A DNA stretch of 64,000 nucleotides. Source: Chloroflexota bacterium. Its GTDB lineage: Bacteria > Chloroflexota > Anaerolineae > Anaerolineales > Villigracilaceae. Where the stretch lies: positions 1 through 64,000 of the forward strand of contig JACRBL010000023.1 of NCBI GenBank assembly GCA_016234485.1. Direction: 5' to 3'. Shown here in pieces: positions 1 to 7,706 of this stretch. Made by a program: the position numbers and the translations under genes. A model generated the notes under the pieces. That model ran no database searches and had not been told where the DNA came from. It worked only from the letters and a program-made list of their open reading frames with translations. Position 1 is the stretch's first letter. Every line of letters starts with the position of its first letter.

Positions 1-141
1 GAGATGGTGATGCCCGGAGACAACGTGAACCTGACGGTGGAATTGATCGTGCCGGTGGCGCTCGAAACGGGCTCCAAGTTCGCCATTCGCGAAGGCGGTC
101 TGACCGTCGGCGCGGGTGTCATCACCAAGATCATCGAGTAG
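1..141 (+). CDS. tuf: Elongation factor Tu, C-terminal end (5' part outside window)
   Basis: The reading frame is open from base 1 to the TAG at 139-141 and encodes the last 46 residues of EF-Tu, including the conserved C-terminal beta-barrel (domain 3) sequence [15 protein letters not shown] and the end [17 protein letters not shown]-Tu delivers aminoacyl-tRNA to the ribosome as a GTP complex. Only domain 3 is visible here. It is followed after 10 bases by rpmG, the usual tuf-rpmG-secE-nusG order of many bacteria. Confidence 0.95.
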   Translation, partial: EMVMPGDNVNLTVELIVPVALETGSKFAIREGGLTVGAGVITKIIE

Positions 142-151
142 AAGGTAAGAG

Positions 152-322
152 ATGGCTTCCAAGAAGAAAGACGTGCGCCCGGTTATCACACTCCAATGTG
201 GCGACTGCAAAGAGCGCAATTACACCACCGAGAAAAATCGCCGCAACGATCCCAACCGGCTGGAATTTAAAAAATTCTGCCCGCGTTGCCGCAAGCACAC
301 GTTGCATCGCGAAACCAAGTAG
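152..322 (+). CDS. rpmG: 50S ribosomal protein L33
   Basis: This 56-residue protein is too short for routine ORF lists. It begins [20 protein letters not shown] and has the two CxxC pairs (CGDC and CPRC) of the zinc-binding form of L33, ending in HTLHRETK. L33 sits near the E site of the large subunit. A purine-rich stretch (GAAGGTAAGAG) precedes the ATG. It lies between tuf and tRNA-Trp/secE, the normal context for this gene. Confidence 0.95.
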   Translation: MASKKKDVRPVITLQCGDCKERNYTTEKNRRNDPNRLEFKKFCPRCRKHTLHRETK

Positions 323-327
323 TTTGA

Positions 328-395
328 TAGTCAAATAGTCACTTGGTCTCGTGGTCAGGACTACCCGACCACGAGACCAGCAGACCATTTGACTA
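328..395. repeat. Large imperfect palindrome between rpmG and tRNA-Trp
   Basis: An inner 13-bp perfect stem pairs TGGTCTCGTGGTC (344-356) with GACCACGAGACCA (367-379). An outer 9-bp stem pairs TAGTCAAAT (328-336) with ATTTGACTA (387-395). No T-run follows, so it is not a typical terminator. Related TAGTC/GACTA-rich sequence occurs at 2013-2093, about 53030 and 57580-57600, which suggests a dispersed palindromic repeat. It could also act in processing of the downstream tRNA. Confidence 0.6.
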
Positions 396-398
396 AAT

Positions 399-471
399 AG
401 GCCAGTAGCTCAATTGGTAGAGCACTCGTCTCCAAAACGAGCGGTTGTGGGTTCAAGTCCTGCCTGGCCTG
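399..471 (+). tRNA. tRNA-Trp (CCA)
   Basis: The acceptor stem AGGCCAG pairs with CTGGCCT (464-470) with discriminator G471. The anticodon stem CTCGT/ACGAG encloses the loop CTCCAAA with anticodon CCA (432-434). The T-loop GTTCAAGTC is canonical. CCA is not encoded. It lies just upstream of secE, a common place for tRNA-Trp in bacteria. Confidence 0.96.
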
Positions 472-517
472 CCTGAATGGCAACGCCGTCGTTACTGGCG
501 GCGTTTTAGCCGTCAAA

Positions 518-745
518 ATGAGCAAGAGGAGCATTCAAGTGGCTGACGAGAAAAAAACCAACGCGATTACGCGTTATGTTCGAGAGACCACTGGCGAATT
601 ACGGAAGGTAAGCTGGCCCACCCGCCGTGAAGCCCTTCAATTAAGCGCAATCGTCATCGCCGTGATGGTCGTGATGGGCATCTACCTATCGCTGGTTGAT
701 GCGGCTGGCGAGGCGTTGATCAAACTGGCGCTCTCCGCCCGTTAA
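518..745 (+). CDS. secE: Preprotein translocase subunit SecE
   Basis: This short single-span SecE carries the amphipathic sequence ELRKVSWPTRREAL before one transmembrane helix (about residues 42-65). SecE clamps SecY in the SecYEG translocon. The ATG at 518 gives 75 residues. A GTG at 539 with AAGAGGAG just upstream is an equally good start and would give 68 residues. It lies between tRNA-Trp and nusG, the near-universal arrangement. Confidence 0.93.
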   Translation: MSKRSIQVADEKKTNAITRYVRETTGELRKVSWPTRREALQLSAIVIAVMVVMGIYLSLVDAAGEALIKLALSAR

Positions 746-760
746 GAATTTGAGGATTGA

Positions 761-1489
761 ATGGACGTGCAGGATCCCGAAAAACAGTTCAGCCAGGAGC
801 CGATCGAACCGGATGAGGCGTACGTGAACCCGTCGGATGAACCGGTCTTGTCCGATTCTTCCGAGACGGAGGAGATTCACGCGTCTGTCCCGACTGAGAT
901 GCCGGTTGTGGCCGAGCCCGTCCTCCCGTCCAGCCTGGGCGCGCCCGTGGACCTGCCCGCGGATGGCGGCCCGGCTTGGTATGTCATCCATTGCTATTCG
1001 GGCTATGAGAATAAAGTCCGCCATAATCTCGAGCAACGCATCGAGACGATGGGCATGAAGGATAAGATCTTCGATGTGGTCATCCCCACGCAGGAGGAGA
1101 TCGAAGTCCGTGATGGCAAGCGCCGCACGGTGGAGCGCCACATTTTTCCTGGTTATGTTTTGGTGAATTTGGCGCTGACCGAAGAATCTTGGTACGTTGT
1201 TCGCAATACGCCGGGTGTGACGGGGTTCGTGGGAATGGGCAACCTGCCTACCGCCCTTCGCCCCGAGGAAGTGAACCAGATCATTAAGCGCATGGAAGCC
1301 GAAGCGCCGACGGTGAAGGTGACTTATAAAGTGGGTGAGCGCGTCCGCATCATTGACGGGCCGTTCAACGACTTCCGCGGCAATGTGGCCGAGATTGATA
1401 TGGAGCGCACAAAGGTGCGCGTGATGGTCAATTTCTTCGGGCGCGAGACGCCCGTGGAGTTGGATTTCTTGCAAGTCGAAAAAGCGTAA
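761..1489 (+). CDS. nusG: Transcription termination/antitermination protein NusG
   Basis: The 242-residue protein has an acidic, low-complexity N-terminal extension of about 70 residues, then the NGN domain (AWYVIHCYSGYENKV at about 75, FPGYVLVNL, VRNTPGVTGFVG) and a C-terminal KOW domain (VGERVRIIDGPFNDFRGNV). NusG binds RNA polymerase and links it to Rho or the ribosome. The ATG lies 15 bases after the secE stop. The N-terminal extension makes it longer than the usual 175-190 residues. Confidence 0.96.
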   Translation: MDVQDPEKQFSQEPIEPDEAYVNPSDEPVLSDSSETEEIHASVPTEMPVVAEPVLPSSLGAPVDLPADGGPAWYVIHCYSGYENKVRHNLEQRIETMGMKDKIFDVVIPTQEEIEVRDGKRRTVERHIFPGYVLVNLALTEESWYVVRNTPGVTGFVGMGNLPTALRPEEVNQIIKRMEAEAPTVKVTYKVGERVRIIDGPFNDFRGNVAEIDMERTKVRVMVNFFGRETPVELDFLQVEKA

Positions 1490-1516
1490 TATCAGTGTTT
1501 GCTGAACACTGTATTC

Positions 1517-1552
1517 GTGGGAGGGTCCCCAAAAATGACCCGCTAAAACCAC
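1517..1552 (+). promoter_or_regulatory. Candidate L1-binding leader element upstream of rplK
   Basis: GTGG (1517-1520) pairs with CCAC (1549-1552), and GGGTC (1523-1527) with GACCC (1537-1541). The stems are separated by GA on one side and the 7-nt GCTAAAA on the other. This two-stem asymmetric-loop form directly before an rplK-rplA pair resembles the mRNA site by which ribosomal protein L1 represses its own operon. The same pattern recurs before rplA. Assignment rests on structure and position only. Confidence 0.55.
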
Positions 1553-1564
1553 ATAGGAGTAACT

Positions 1565-1990
1565 ATGGCAAAGAAACTGAAAGCAATCGTACGTCTGCAG
1601 ATTGAGGCCGGTAAGGCCAATCCTGCGCCCCCGATCGGCCCCGCGCTGGCGGGGCACGGCATCAACATCATGGCGTTCTGCAAGGAATATAACGCCCGCA
1701 CCTCGAACCGTCAGGGCGAGGTGTTGCCCGCCGAGATCACGGTCTACACCGACAACTCGTTCACCTTTGTTTTGAAGACGTCGCCCGCGGCGGTTCTGCT
1801 TCGCAAGGCGGCGGGCGTGCCCAAAGGCTCGGCCGTCCCCAATAAGGACAAGGTCGGCAAGGTGTCGCGCAAGCAGGTGCGTGAGATCGCTGAACTGAAG
1901 ATGAAAGACCTGAACGCCATTGATATCGAAGGCGCGATGAAACAGGTTGAAGGCACTGCCCGCTCGATGGGCTTGAATGTGGTTGATTAA
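1565..1990 (+). CDS. rplK: 50S ribosomal protein L11
   Basis: The 141-residue product has the full L11 pattern: the N-terminal [20 protein letters not shown] signature, [20 protein letters not shown], and the C-terminal RNA-binding domain ending in [20 protein letters not shown]11 forms the GTPase-associated centre on 23S rRNA. AGGAG precedes the ATG by a few bases. It is first of the rplK-rplA pair and probably under L1 feedback from the leader just upstream. Confidence 0.97.
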   Translation: MAKKLKAIVRLQIEAGKANPAPPIGPALAGHGINIMAFCKEYNARTSNRQGEVLPAEITVYTDNSFTFVLKTSPAAVLLRKAAGVPKGSAVPNKDKVGKVSRKQVREIAELKMKDLNAIDIEGAMKQVEGTARSMGLNVVD

Positions 1991-1994
1991 TTTT

Positions 1995-2109
1995 GTGGGA
2001 GGGTGCTTAGCCTTATAGTCGTTTAGTCCCATTGTCTCATAGTCGCTTTTATGGACTATTTGACTACCAGACTATCCGACCGTGCGACTAACAAACCCGC
2101 TCGTACCAC
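1995..2109 (+). promoter_or_regulatory. Second L1-site-like element before rplA, apical loop enlarged by an insert
   Basis: The 5' half GTGG-GA-GGGT (1995-2004) and the 3' half ACCC-GCTCGTA-CCAC (2095-2109) copy the layout of the element before rplK, including the 2-nt and 7-nt internal-loop sides. About 90 bases of TAGTC/GACTA-rich repeat separate them, so the apical loop seems to have received a palindromic insertion. Function after the insertion is uncertain. Confidence 0.45.
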
Positions 2110-2119
2110 GGAGGAACCT

Positions 2120-2839
2120 ATGGCAAAACATGGTAAGAAATACAAGGCCGCCGCGGCCAAAGTGAACATTGACCAGCTCTACGATCCGAAGGCGGCGATG
2201 ACGCTGGTTCGCGATACGTCCACGACCAAGTTTGATTCGACGGTGGAAGTGCATATTCGCACCGGTCTCGATCCCCGCCAGGCGGATCAGCAGGTGCGCG
2301 ATGTCGTTGTGCTTCCGCACGGACTCGGCAAGACGGTGCGCGTGCTCGTCTTCGCGGCTGGCGACGGCGCTGCCGCGGCCCGCGCCGCTGGAGCGGACCT
2401 GGTTGCAGACGACGACGAGTCGCTGAAGAAGATTGAAGGCGGCGCGCTCGATTTCGATGTCGCGATCGCCACGCCCGATATGATGGGCAAGGTCGGTCGC
2501 CTCGGACGTGTGCTCGGCCCGCGCGGTCTCATGCCGAACCCGAAAGCAGGGACGGTCGTCCCGCCCAGCGATCTCGCACGCGCCATCAACGAATCTAAGG
2601 CTGGCCGCGTGGAATTCCGCCTCGATAAAACCGCCAATATCCACGTCTCGGTTGGCAAGGCTTCTTTCACCGCCGACAAACTGTACGAAAATTTCACCGC
2701 GCTGATGGATGCCCTGCGCAAGGCTCGCCCGTCTGGGGCCAAGGGTATTTATCTTAGGCGCATCACGGTCGCAACCACCATGGGACCTGGCATTAAAGTA
2801 GATCCCAACGCGGCCCAATCCCTGGAGGAAGGCGAATAA
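2120..2839 (+). CDS. rplA: 50S ribosomal protein L1
   Basis: The start ATG at 2120 follows GGAGG and gives 239 residues beginning [15 protein letters not shown]. The frame is open further upstream, but that part lies in the leader repeat and lacks L1 similarity. The L1 signature is visible ([16 protein letters not shown]), as are [13 protein letters not shown] and the C-terminal [11 protein letters not shown]1 binds the 23S L1 stalk and, in many bacteria, represses its own operon. Confidence 0.96.
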   Translation: MAKHGKKYKAAAAKVNIDQLYDPKAAMTLVRDTSTTKFDSTVEVHIRTGLDPRQADQQVRDVVVLPHGLGKTVRVLVFAAGDGAAAARAAGADLVADDDESLKKIEGGALDFDVAIATPDMMGKVGRLGRVLGPRGLMPNPKAGTVVPPSDLARAINESKAGRVEFRLDKTANIHVSVGKASFTADKLYENFTALMDALRKARPSGAKGIYLRRITVATTMGPGIKVDPNAAQSLEEGE

Positions 2840-2860
2840 TCTTCGCTTAACTTAAACCAG

Positions 2861-2973
2861 CCACTTCGCCAAAGACGGCAGGCGTCCTTCGACTGCGGGT
2901 CTCGGTACGTTCTTCACTACGTTCAGAACTACTCGACCCTCCGCCCAGGACTTAATTCCCTGCTTAGGTGAAG
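2861..2973 (+). promoter_or_regulatory. Ribosomal protein L10 leader with an inserted repeat
   Basis: The 5' part (2864-2884) contains CTTCGCCAAAGACGGCAGG and the 3' part (2958-2973) reads CCCTGCTTAGGTGAAG. The pairs CTTCGCC/GGTGAAG and GCAGG/CCTGC give the core of the L10 leader, where L10(L12)4 binds to repress rplJ-rplL. About 70 bases (2884-2951) starting GTCCTTCGACT and ending CCCAGGAC sit in the apical loop and look like a dispersed repeat. An attenuator follows at 3022. Confidence 0.75.
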
Positions 2974-3021
2974 ACGAATTGCAAATAGCGGCCTTTACCG
3001 GCTGTTATCCCTTCTGGGAGC

Positions 3022-3062
3022 AAAAGTCTTTGCCTCGCAAAACGAGTGGCAAAGACTTTTTT
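3022..3062 (+). terminator. Attenuator hairpin upstream of rplJ
   Basis: AAAAGTCTTTGCC (3022-3034) pairs with GGCAAAGACTTTT (3048-3060), with an inner CTCG/CGAG, and runs into TTTTTT. Its place between the L10 leader and the rplJ ribosome-binding site fits transcription attenuation of rplJ-rplL. Confidence 0.85.
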
Positions 3063-3084
3063 ATCGAAAGGAGGTGATTGTCCT

Positions 3085-3612
3085 TTGGCCATTTCTAAAC
3101 AGCGCAAGGAAGAAGCGCTCAACCAGTATGCTGACTGGTTTAAACGCAGTCAGGCGATTCTATTGGTGGAATACACCGGCGCAAAGATGAAAGATCTGGA
3201 CGCGATCCGCGCCAAGATCCGTGACGCTGGCGGCGAGTTCCATATCGTGAAGAATACGCTGGCGAAGCGTGCTCTCGAAGCGAATGGGATGCCCATCCCG
3301 GCTGGCATGCTCGAGAAAAGCACCGCGGTTTCGTTCGCGTTTACCGACGCGGCCGGCACTGCCAAGGCTTTGAACGAAGCCATAAAAGGCATGGAGTTCG
3401 CTAAAGTTAAAGGCGGCTTCATGGGCGGACAGGCGTTGAATCCCGCACAGGTGAAAGCCCTGGCTGATATGCCCCCGCTGCCGGTTATGCGCGCTCGTTT
3501 GTTGGGCGTTCTGCAGGCCCCGGCCGCGAAACTGGTTCGCACCATTGCCGAACCGGCCCGCTCGCTGGCGTCCGTGTTCCGTGCATATTCTGATAAATCC
3601 GCCGCGGCGTAA
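3085..3612 (+). CDS. rplJ: 50S ribosomal protein L10
   Basis: I place the start at TTG 3085, just after the strong site AAAGGAGGTGATTG, giving a 175-residue MAISKQRKEEALNQ-type N-terminus. An upstream in-frame ATG at 3046 lies inside the attenuator hairpin and is unlikely to be used. The protein has the L10 pattern LVEYTGAKMKDLDAIRAKIR and FHIVKNTLAKRAL. L10 anchors L7/L12 dimers to the ribosome stalk. The TTG start may limit expression. Confidence 0.95.
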   Translation: MAISKQRKEEALNQYADWFKRSQAILLVEYTGAKMKDLDAIRAKIRDAGGEFHIVKNTLAKRALEANGMPIPAGMLEKSTAVSFAFTDAAGTAKALNEAIKGMEFAKVKGGFMGGQALNPAQVKALADMPPLPVMRARLLGVLQAPAAKLVRTIAEPARSLASVFRAYSDKSAAA

Positions 3613-3679
3613 GCTCGCGAAGACGATGCAAGTCGTGAATTTCAAAAATCAACAACTACAAGCAAGGAGTTTGTAAACA

Positions 3680-4060
3680 ATGGCTGCTAATCTGGAATCC
3701 CTGGTTGCCTCCCTGAGCGAACTGAGCGTGCTCGAGGCTTCCGAACTGGTGAAGATGCTCGAAGAGAAGTGGGGCGTTTCCGCCGCCGCTCCTGTCGCGA
3801 TGATGGCTGCGGGCGGCGCGGCCGTCGCCGCCGAACCCGTTGAAGAGAAGACCGAATTCGACGTGGTCATCAAGGACGCTGGCCCCAAGAAGATCGAAGT
3901 CATCAAGGTCATCCGTCAGTTGACCAACCTCGGCCTCGGCGAGGCCAAGACCCTGGCCGAAACCGCCGGTGGCAAGGTTCTCTCCGCGGTGGGCAAGGAC
4001 GCCGCGAACGAAGCCAAGAAGAAACTCGAAGAAGCCGGCGGCGTGGTCGAACTCGCTTAA
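3680..4060 (+). CDS. rplL: 50S ribosomal protein L7/L12
   Basis: The 126-residue protein has the N-terminal dimerisation region ([20 protein letters not shown]), an Ala-rich hinge, and the C-terminal factor-binding domain [20 protein letters not shown] with [17 protein letters not shown] lies upstream of the ATG. It is the last gene of the ribosomal cluster: a strong terminator follows, and rpoB, which often comes next, is absent. Confidence 0.97.
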   Translation: MAANLESLVASLSELSVLEASELVKMLEEKWGVSAAAPVAMMAAGGAAVAAEPVEEKTEFDVVIKDAGPKKIEVIKVIRQLTNLGLGEAKTLAETAGGKVLSAVGKDAANEAKKKLEEAGGVVELA

Positions 4061-4070
4061 GGTTTGTTCT

Positions 4071-4112
4071 GAATCAAAAACGACCGTTCGTCCGAGCGGT
4101 CGTTTTTGATTC
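4071..4112 (+). terminator. Intrinsic terminator after rplL
   Basis: GAATCAAAAACGACCGTTCG and CGAGCGGTCGTTTTTGATTC form a near-perfect long stem with a tiny loop and a T-run. It separates the ribosomal operon from the ubiquitin-like operon and could work in both directions. Confidence 0.92.
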
Positions 4113-4167
4113 TTGTACGAAAAATGGGGGATGGGGAGGAATAGTACCAATTTCCCACAAAAATGCA

Positions 4168-4223
4168 TTGACTCCAGCGGGAATCGTCCTATACTAGGCT
4201 TGTCTGGTCTGACCACTAGACCA
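4168..4223 (+). promoter_or_regulatory. Promoter and FadR/GntR-type operator of the ubiquitin-like operon
   Basis: A -35 TTGACT (4168-4173) and -10 TATACT (4190-4195) are separated by 16 bp. At the expected transcription start lies TGGTCTGACCA (4205-4215), which fits the TGGT-N3-ACCA palindrome of FadR-subfamily GntR regulators. A wider inverted repeat TGGTCT/AGACCA (4205-4210, 4218-4223) overlaps it. The first gene encodes a GntR-type winged helix, so autoregulation is likely. TGGTC/GACCA palindromes also occur elsewhere in the window, so a repeat origin is possible. Confidence 0.7.
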
Positions 4224-4232
4224 CAAAAACCT

Positions 4233-5870
4233 ATGATAAAAATCCAACCTGTATCCCACCAAACCCTGGCCGAGACCGCGGCCGCCAAGCTGACCGCCTC
4301 GCTGTTAGACGGTAGCCTGCCGCCCGGAACGCAATTGCCGCCGGAGCGCGAACTGATCAACCAATTGGGCATCAGCCGCGCCACCCTGCGCGAGGCGCTG
4401 AAGTCGCTGGAAGAGAATCGCTTGATCGAAGCGCGTCCGGGTGTTGGGTGGTTTGCCCTCGCCATGGACGAGTCAAATATGACTCAGGCGAAGGAGATGG
4501 CTCGGGGAGCCGCGACCCCGCCTCAACGTCCAGCCGCGAACGAACCTCCGACGGGGCCGCTCCGCATCCCGATCGCGCCGGAGAAGCCGATCCACATCCC
4601 GAATCTGAAAAAAGATCGCCTTGGGACGTTCGAGTTCATCTCGTGGTGGGAGCGCGAAAAAGTGACGCAGGCGAAGGTGTTGGTTATTGGCGCAGGCGCG
4701 CTCGGCAACGAAGTCATTAAGAATTTGTCGTTGATGGGCGTCGGAAATCTTTTCATCGTGGACTTCGACAAGATCGAGGCCGCCAACCTGAGCCGCTCGG
4801 TGCTGTTTCGCGAAACGGACAACAATCGCAGTAAAGCCGAGGTCGCGGCGGCGCGCTCCAAGGCCATTAACCCGCAGGTGCATGTTCAGTACATGAATGG
4901 CGACGTGACGACGCAATTGGGGCTGGGCGTGATCCGCCGCATGGACGCGGTGATCGGATGCCTCGATAATCGCGAAGCGCGACTGGCTGTGAACCGATTC
5001 TGTTATTGGATGAACAAGCCCTGGGTGGATGGCGCCATTCAGGAGTTGCTGGGACTGGTGCGTGTGTTCAAGCCTGGCCACGGCGCATGTTACGAATGCA
5101 CGCTGACCGAACAGGCTTTGCGCGATCTTTCGATGCGCTACTCGTGCCCGTTGCTGGCGCGCCAGAATATTCTGCTCGGCAAAGTGCCAACCACGCCGAC
5201 CATCGCTTCGATCATCGGCGCGATGCAATCGCAGGAGGCGCTCAAACTGATTCACGACCTGCCGACCGAGCCTGGCAAGGTGACGCATTTCAACGGCATG
5301 ACCAATGACATGCACACCACCGCGTATTCGCCGCGCGAGGATTGCGAGAGTCACTGGACGTATGGCGAGGTGACAGAACTGCCCGCCCGTGCCGAACGCA
5401 CGACGTTGGCCGATCTCCTCCGCATCGCCCGCGCGGACCTCGGCCCGGACGCGCTGATCGAGCTGGATCAGGAACTTGTGATTTCGCTGGAGTGCCCGAA
5501 TTGCCACACCGTCGAAGAGACGCTCAAGCCATTAAGCGAAGTCAGTTTCGAGGCGGGGCATTGCCCCACCTGCGGAATTTTACGAGAGTCTACGCTGACA
5601 CACGTCATCACTGGGCAGGAAAAATTTTTGCATCGCACGCTGGCGAGCGTGGGCGTGCCTCCCCTGCATATTTTGCGCGCGAACAATGGCGTGCAATATC
5701 GCTTCTACGAGTTGACAGGCGACCTGCCCGAAGCCCTGCACTTCCGTCACTTTGAGCAAACGGCGGACGCGGCATCACCCGCCCGTGGACGCGTCCGCTT
5801 GAAGGGCGAGGTGAAGGTGAAGGGCGTCAAAATCAATCCCGCGCGTGGACGCGTAAAACTGCGCGGATGA
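4233..5870 (+). CDS. E1-like ubiquitin-activating enzyme fused to a GntR winged helix
   Basis: The ATG at 4233 gives 545 residues. Residues about 8-75 are a FadR-type GntR helix-turn-helix (LPPERELINQLGISRATLRE, then RLIEARPGVGWF). After a Pro-rich linker, residues about 130-385 form a ThiF/E1 adenylation domain with GAGALG (153-158), DFDKIEAANLSRS and RSKAEVAAARSKAINP. CYEC (286-289) and RYSCP, with Cys305, align with the catalytic-cysteine region of eukaryotic UBA3/UBA2, so Cys305 is the probable thioester site. A zinc ribbon follows (C421/C424, C444/C447). The basic tail contains two RGRV[RK]L[KR]G copies. Predicted role: ATP-dependent activation of the Ubl at 7707, with the HTH probably controlling the operon. 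Confidence 0.85.
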   Translation: MIKIQPVSHQTLAETAAAKLTASLLDGSLPPGTQLPPERELINQLGISRATLREALKSLEENRLIEARPGVGWFALAMDESNMTQAKEMARGAATPPQRPAANEPPTGPLRIPIAPEKPIHIPNLKKDRLGTFEFISWWEREKVTQAKVLVIGAGALGNEVIKNLSLMGVGNLFIVDFDKIEAANLSRSVLFRETDNNRSKAEVAAARSKAINPQVHVQYMNGDVTTQLGLGVIRRMDAVIGCLDNREARLAVNRFCYWMNKPWVDGAIQELLGLVRVFKPGHGACYECTLTEQALRDLSMRYSCPLLARQNILLGKVPTTPTIASIIGAMQSQEALKLIHDLPTEPGKVTHFNGMTNDMHTTAYSPREDCESHWTYGEVTELPARAERTTLADLLRIARADLGPDALIELDQELVISLECPNCHTVEETLKPLSEVSFEAGHCPTCGILRESTLTHVITGQEKFLHRTLASVGVPPLHILRANNGVQYRFYELTGDLPEALHFRHFEQTADAASPARGRVRLKGEVKVKGVKINPARGRVKLRG

Positions 5871-5910
5871 GAGTTTGCAAAATCGGAGATTTTGCAGTCC
5901 GAGTAAAAAT

Positions 5911-6756
5911 ATGTCCACCCAAATTGCCGCGATGAATCCCCTTATGTCTTCTTCCACCGCTGTCCGCAATTCCCTGTTTTTGAAACTGTTGACGTTGCTC
6001 GTGTTGGTGAGCGCCGCTACATTTGGATTGGTATTGCTGTTTCGCGAGAAGAGCGATTATCCTGCCTGGCTGGAGAACTGGTCTGCTGTGGCGACACTGG
6101 CGCTTGTGGCAGGATTTGGCTCGCGTTGGATTTTGAATCGCCGAAGTGGTTTCATTCGTTTTGTGGTCGCGATGTTCGTTTATTTGGTTGGGATATTTCT
6201 GCTCGGATTGTTCTCGGAATGGAAATATGGAATCGGTCCATTCGAGATATGGCCGACTCAAGTGGATGTGGATGGCTTGCTCCAGGTTGGCGTTGGAACG
6301 TTGATTTTCTTTCTGACCTTCCGTGCCTGGAAGAAACGCCCGATCATCGCCGCGGAGATCGCGCCAGCGCCTCAGGCGCCGCCCGTTGTCGTTCCGCCGT
6401 CTGCGCGCCCAAAGGCAACGGTTAAGCCGCCGAATCGGAAGTCGGTTTTGGATGCGTTTCGGCCTGCGCGGAAACCCGTCAAGGCGAAACGGACGGAGAG
6501 CAAGTGCCCCAGGAAAGTGACGCTGCCTGTGGCGGATGCCAGTCTGCCCGTCGGCCCGAGGAAACGCTCGTTGTGGCGCGCCCGCCCGAAGGTCCAATTG
6601 GCGATCGTGGAGGAGCACCGCTGTCCGTTTTGTCTGGAACCCGTCAACCGCGTCGATCCGCGTGGCGTGGTCGAATGCGAAATCTGTAAAACTCTACACC
6701 ACAAAGACTGCTGGGAGATCACCGGCGTCTGCCAGGTGCCGCACTACAACTCTTGA
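5911..6756 (+). CDS. Membrane protein with C-terminal RING-like zinc finger (candidate E3)
   Basis: Starting at ATG 5911 the protein has 281 residues. Four hydrophobic segments in the first 140 residues (for example LLTLLVLVSAATFGLVLLF) predict membrane insertion. A basic, Pro-rich cytoplasmic linker leads to a zinc finger at 236-281: CPFC (238-241), CEIC (256-259), HHKDC (263-267) and Cys274, the cross-brace order of prokaryotic RING domains. It lies 40 bases after the E1 gene and 10 bases before the E2 gene, so a role as membrane E3 or E2 docking protein is inferred. An in-frame TTG at 5875 is an alternative start. It could instead only be a zinc-binding adaptor. Confidence 0.75.
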   Translation: MSTQIAAMNPLMSSSTAVRNSLFLKLLTLLVLVSAATFGLVLLFREKSDYPAWLENWSAVATLALVAGFGSRWILNRRSGFIRFVVAMFVYLVGIFLLGLFSEWKYGIGPFEIWPTQVDVDGLLQVGVGTLIFFLTFRAWKKRPIIAAEIAPAPQAPPVVVPPSARPKATVKPPNRKSVLDAFRPARKPVKAKRTESKCPRKVTLPVADASLPVGPRKRSLWRARPKVQLAIVEEHRCPFCLEPVNRVDPRGVVECEICKTLHHKDCWEITGVCQVPHYNS

Positions 6757-6766
6757 TGGAGGAACC

Positions 6767-7642
6767 ATGCCTGACTTGAATGTGACCATTGTTTTGCCGA
6801 GCGGCGGCGCGCGCAACGCCGAAGTCCCCGATGACGTTTCGGTGCGTGACCTGTTGGCGGAGTTCGCCTCTCTGTTGCAACTTCCCACCGTCGGCCCCGA
6901 CGGGCGACCGATGTCGTATCGTATTGACAGCAAGGCGCTGGGCCGCGAATTGAAGGAAGATGAGACGCTTGGCGCGGCGGCCATCCCCGATGGCGACCGC
7001 CTGATGCTGACCGCGGATATCACCGCGGGCGCGGTCTCAGTGGCAGACAGCCCGCGCATGAGACGGATGCGCGCCGACCATGAGTTGATGAAAGAACTGG
7101 CCGCGCGCAGCGATCTGATCTCGTTCAAGGCCATTTCGTCTATTCCGTCCCTGCCGCCTGAGCGTTACATCGTGACGTTCAAATGCAAGAGCATCATTGA
7201 CGTGGATCGCCAGGGCAACCCGAAATATGGGACGAGCCATCAAGTGGAAATTTATTTGCACAATCAGTATCCGCAACGCTGGCCCGGCATGAAGTGGATG
7301 ACGCCCATCTGGCATCCGAACATCAACCATTTGAACGGGAGCGTGTGCATTGACGCGGCCTGGTGGACGGCCAGCCGTTCGCTCGACCGACTCGTCATCA
7401 TGCTCGGCGAGATGTTGCAGTGGAAGAATTTCCACGACGACCCGACCAAGCCGCCTTTCCCCTGGGACCCCGAAGCGGCGCGCTGGAGCCGCGAGTATCG
7501 CCAGAAAAACCCGAACGCCTTCCCGCTCGACCAGCGCGAGTTGATGCGCCCCGAGCGCGTCAAGTTGACCTCGTCTGCGGCGGAAGCGGCCCCGAAGGTC
7601 AGCCTGTTTGAGAAGGCGAAGTCGAAGATCAAGTTGAAATAA
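6767..7642 (+). CDS. Ubl-E2 fusion: ubiquitin-like domain joined to a UBC-fold conjugating enzyme
   Basis: The gene has a strong GGAGG site and encodes 291 residues. Residues 1-88 are a YukD-like beta-grasp domain, identical at 66 of 88 positions to the free Ubl encoded next. Residues about 100-255 are a UBC fold with YPQRWPGMKWMTPIWHPNIN (HPN at 183-185) and the active-site segment LNGSVCIDAAWW with Cys194, then a conserved Trp-rich end. The tail finishes FEKAKSKIKLK. Role: accept activated Ubl from E1 on Cys194 and transfer it to targets. The fused Ubl might be a non-covalent regulator or be released after the AG at 87-88 by the JAMM peptidase. Confidence 0.87.
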   Translation: MPDLNVTIVLPSGGARNAEVPDDVSVRDLLAEFASLLQLPTVGPDGRPMSYRIDSKALGRELKEDETLGAAAIPDGDRLMLTADITAGAVSVADSPRMRRMRADHELMKELAARSDLISFKAISSIPSLPPERYIVTFKCKSIIDVDRQGNPKYGTSHQVEIYLHNQYPQRWPGMKWMTPIWHPNINHLNGSVCIDAAWWTASRSLDRLVIMLGEMLQWKNFHDDPTKPPFPWDPEAARWSREYRQKNPNAFPLDQRELMRPERVKLTSSAAEAAPKVSLFEKAKSKIKLK

Positions 7643-7706
7643 TCCATATCCCCGCGGTGCACCGGTTTAGAAAGTTTGTATCCACCCATTCGAAAAGGAG
7701 TAAACC

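Noticed and set aside
686-2032. A 448-residue open frame on the minus strand opposite nusG and rplK
   Set aside because: It lies fully antisense to conserved ribosomal genes, is rich in His/Arg/Leu as expected from complementary GC-rich codons, and shows no family motif.
4113-4232. 40-residue N-terminal extension of the E1 frame
   Set aside because: It overlaps the terminator edge, promoter and operator and has no ribosome-binding site; the ATG at 4233 starts right before the GntR domain.
4233-5870. E1-like gene as ordinary MoeB/ThiF for cofactor synthesis
   Set aside because: A UBA3-like catalytic Cys region, the adjacent E2 and RING genes, and the absence of moa/thi genes favour a conjugation E1.
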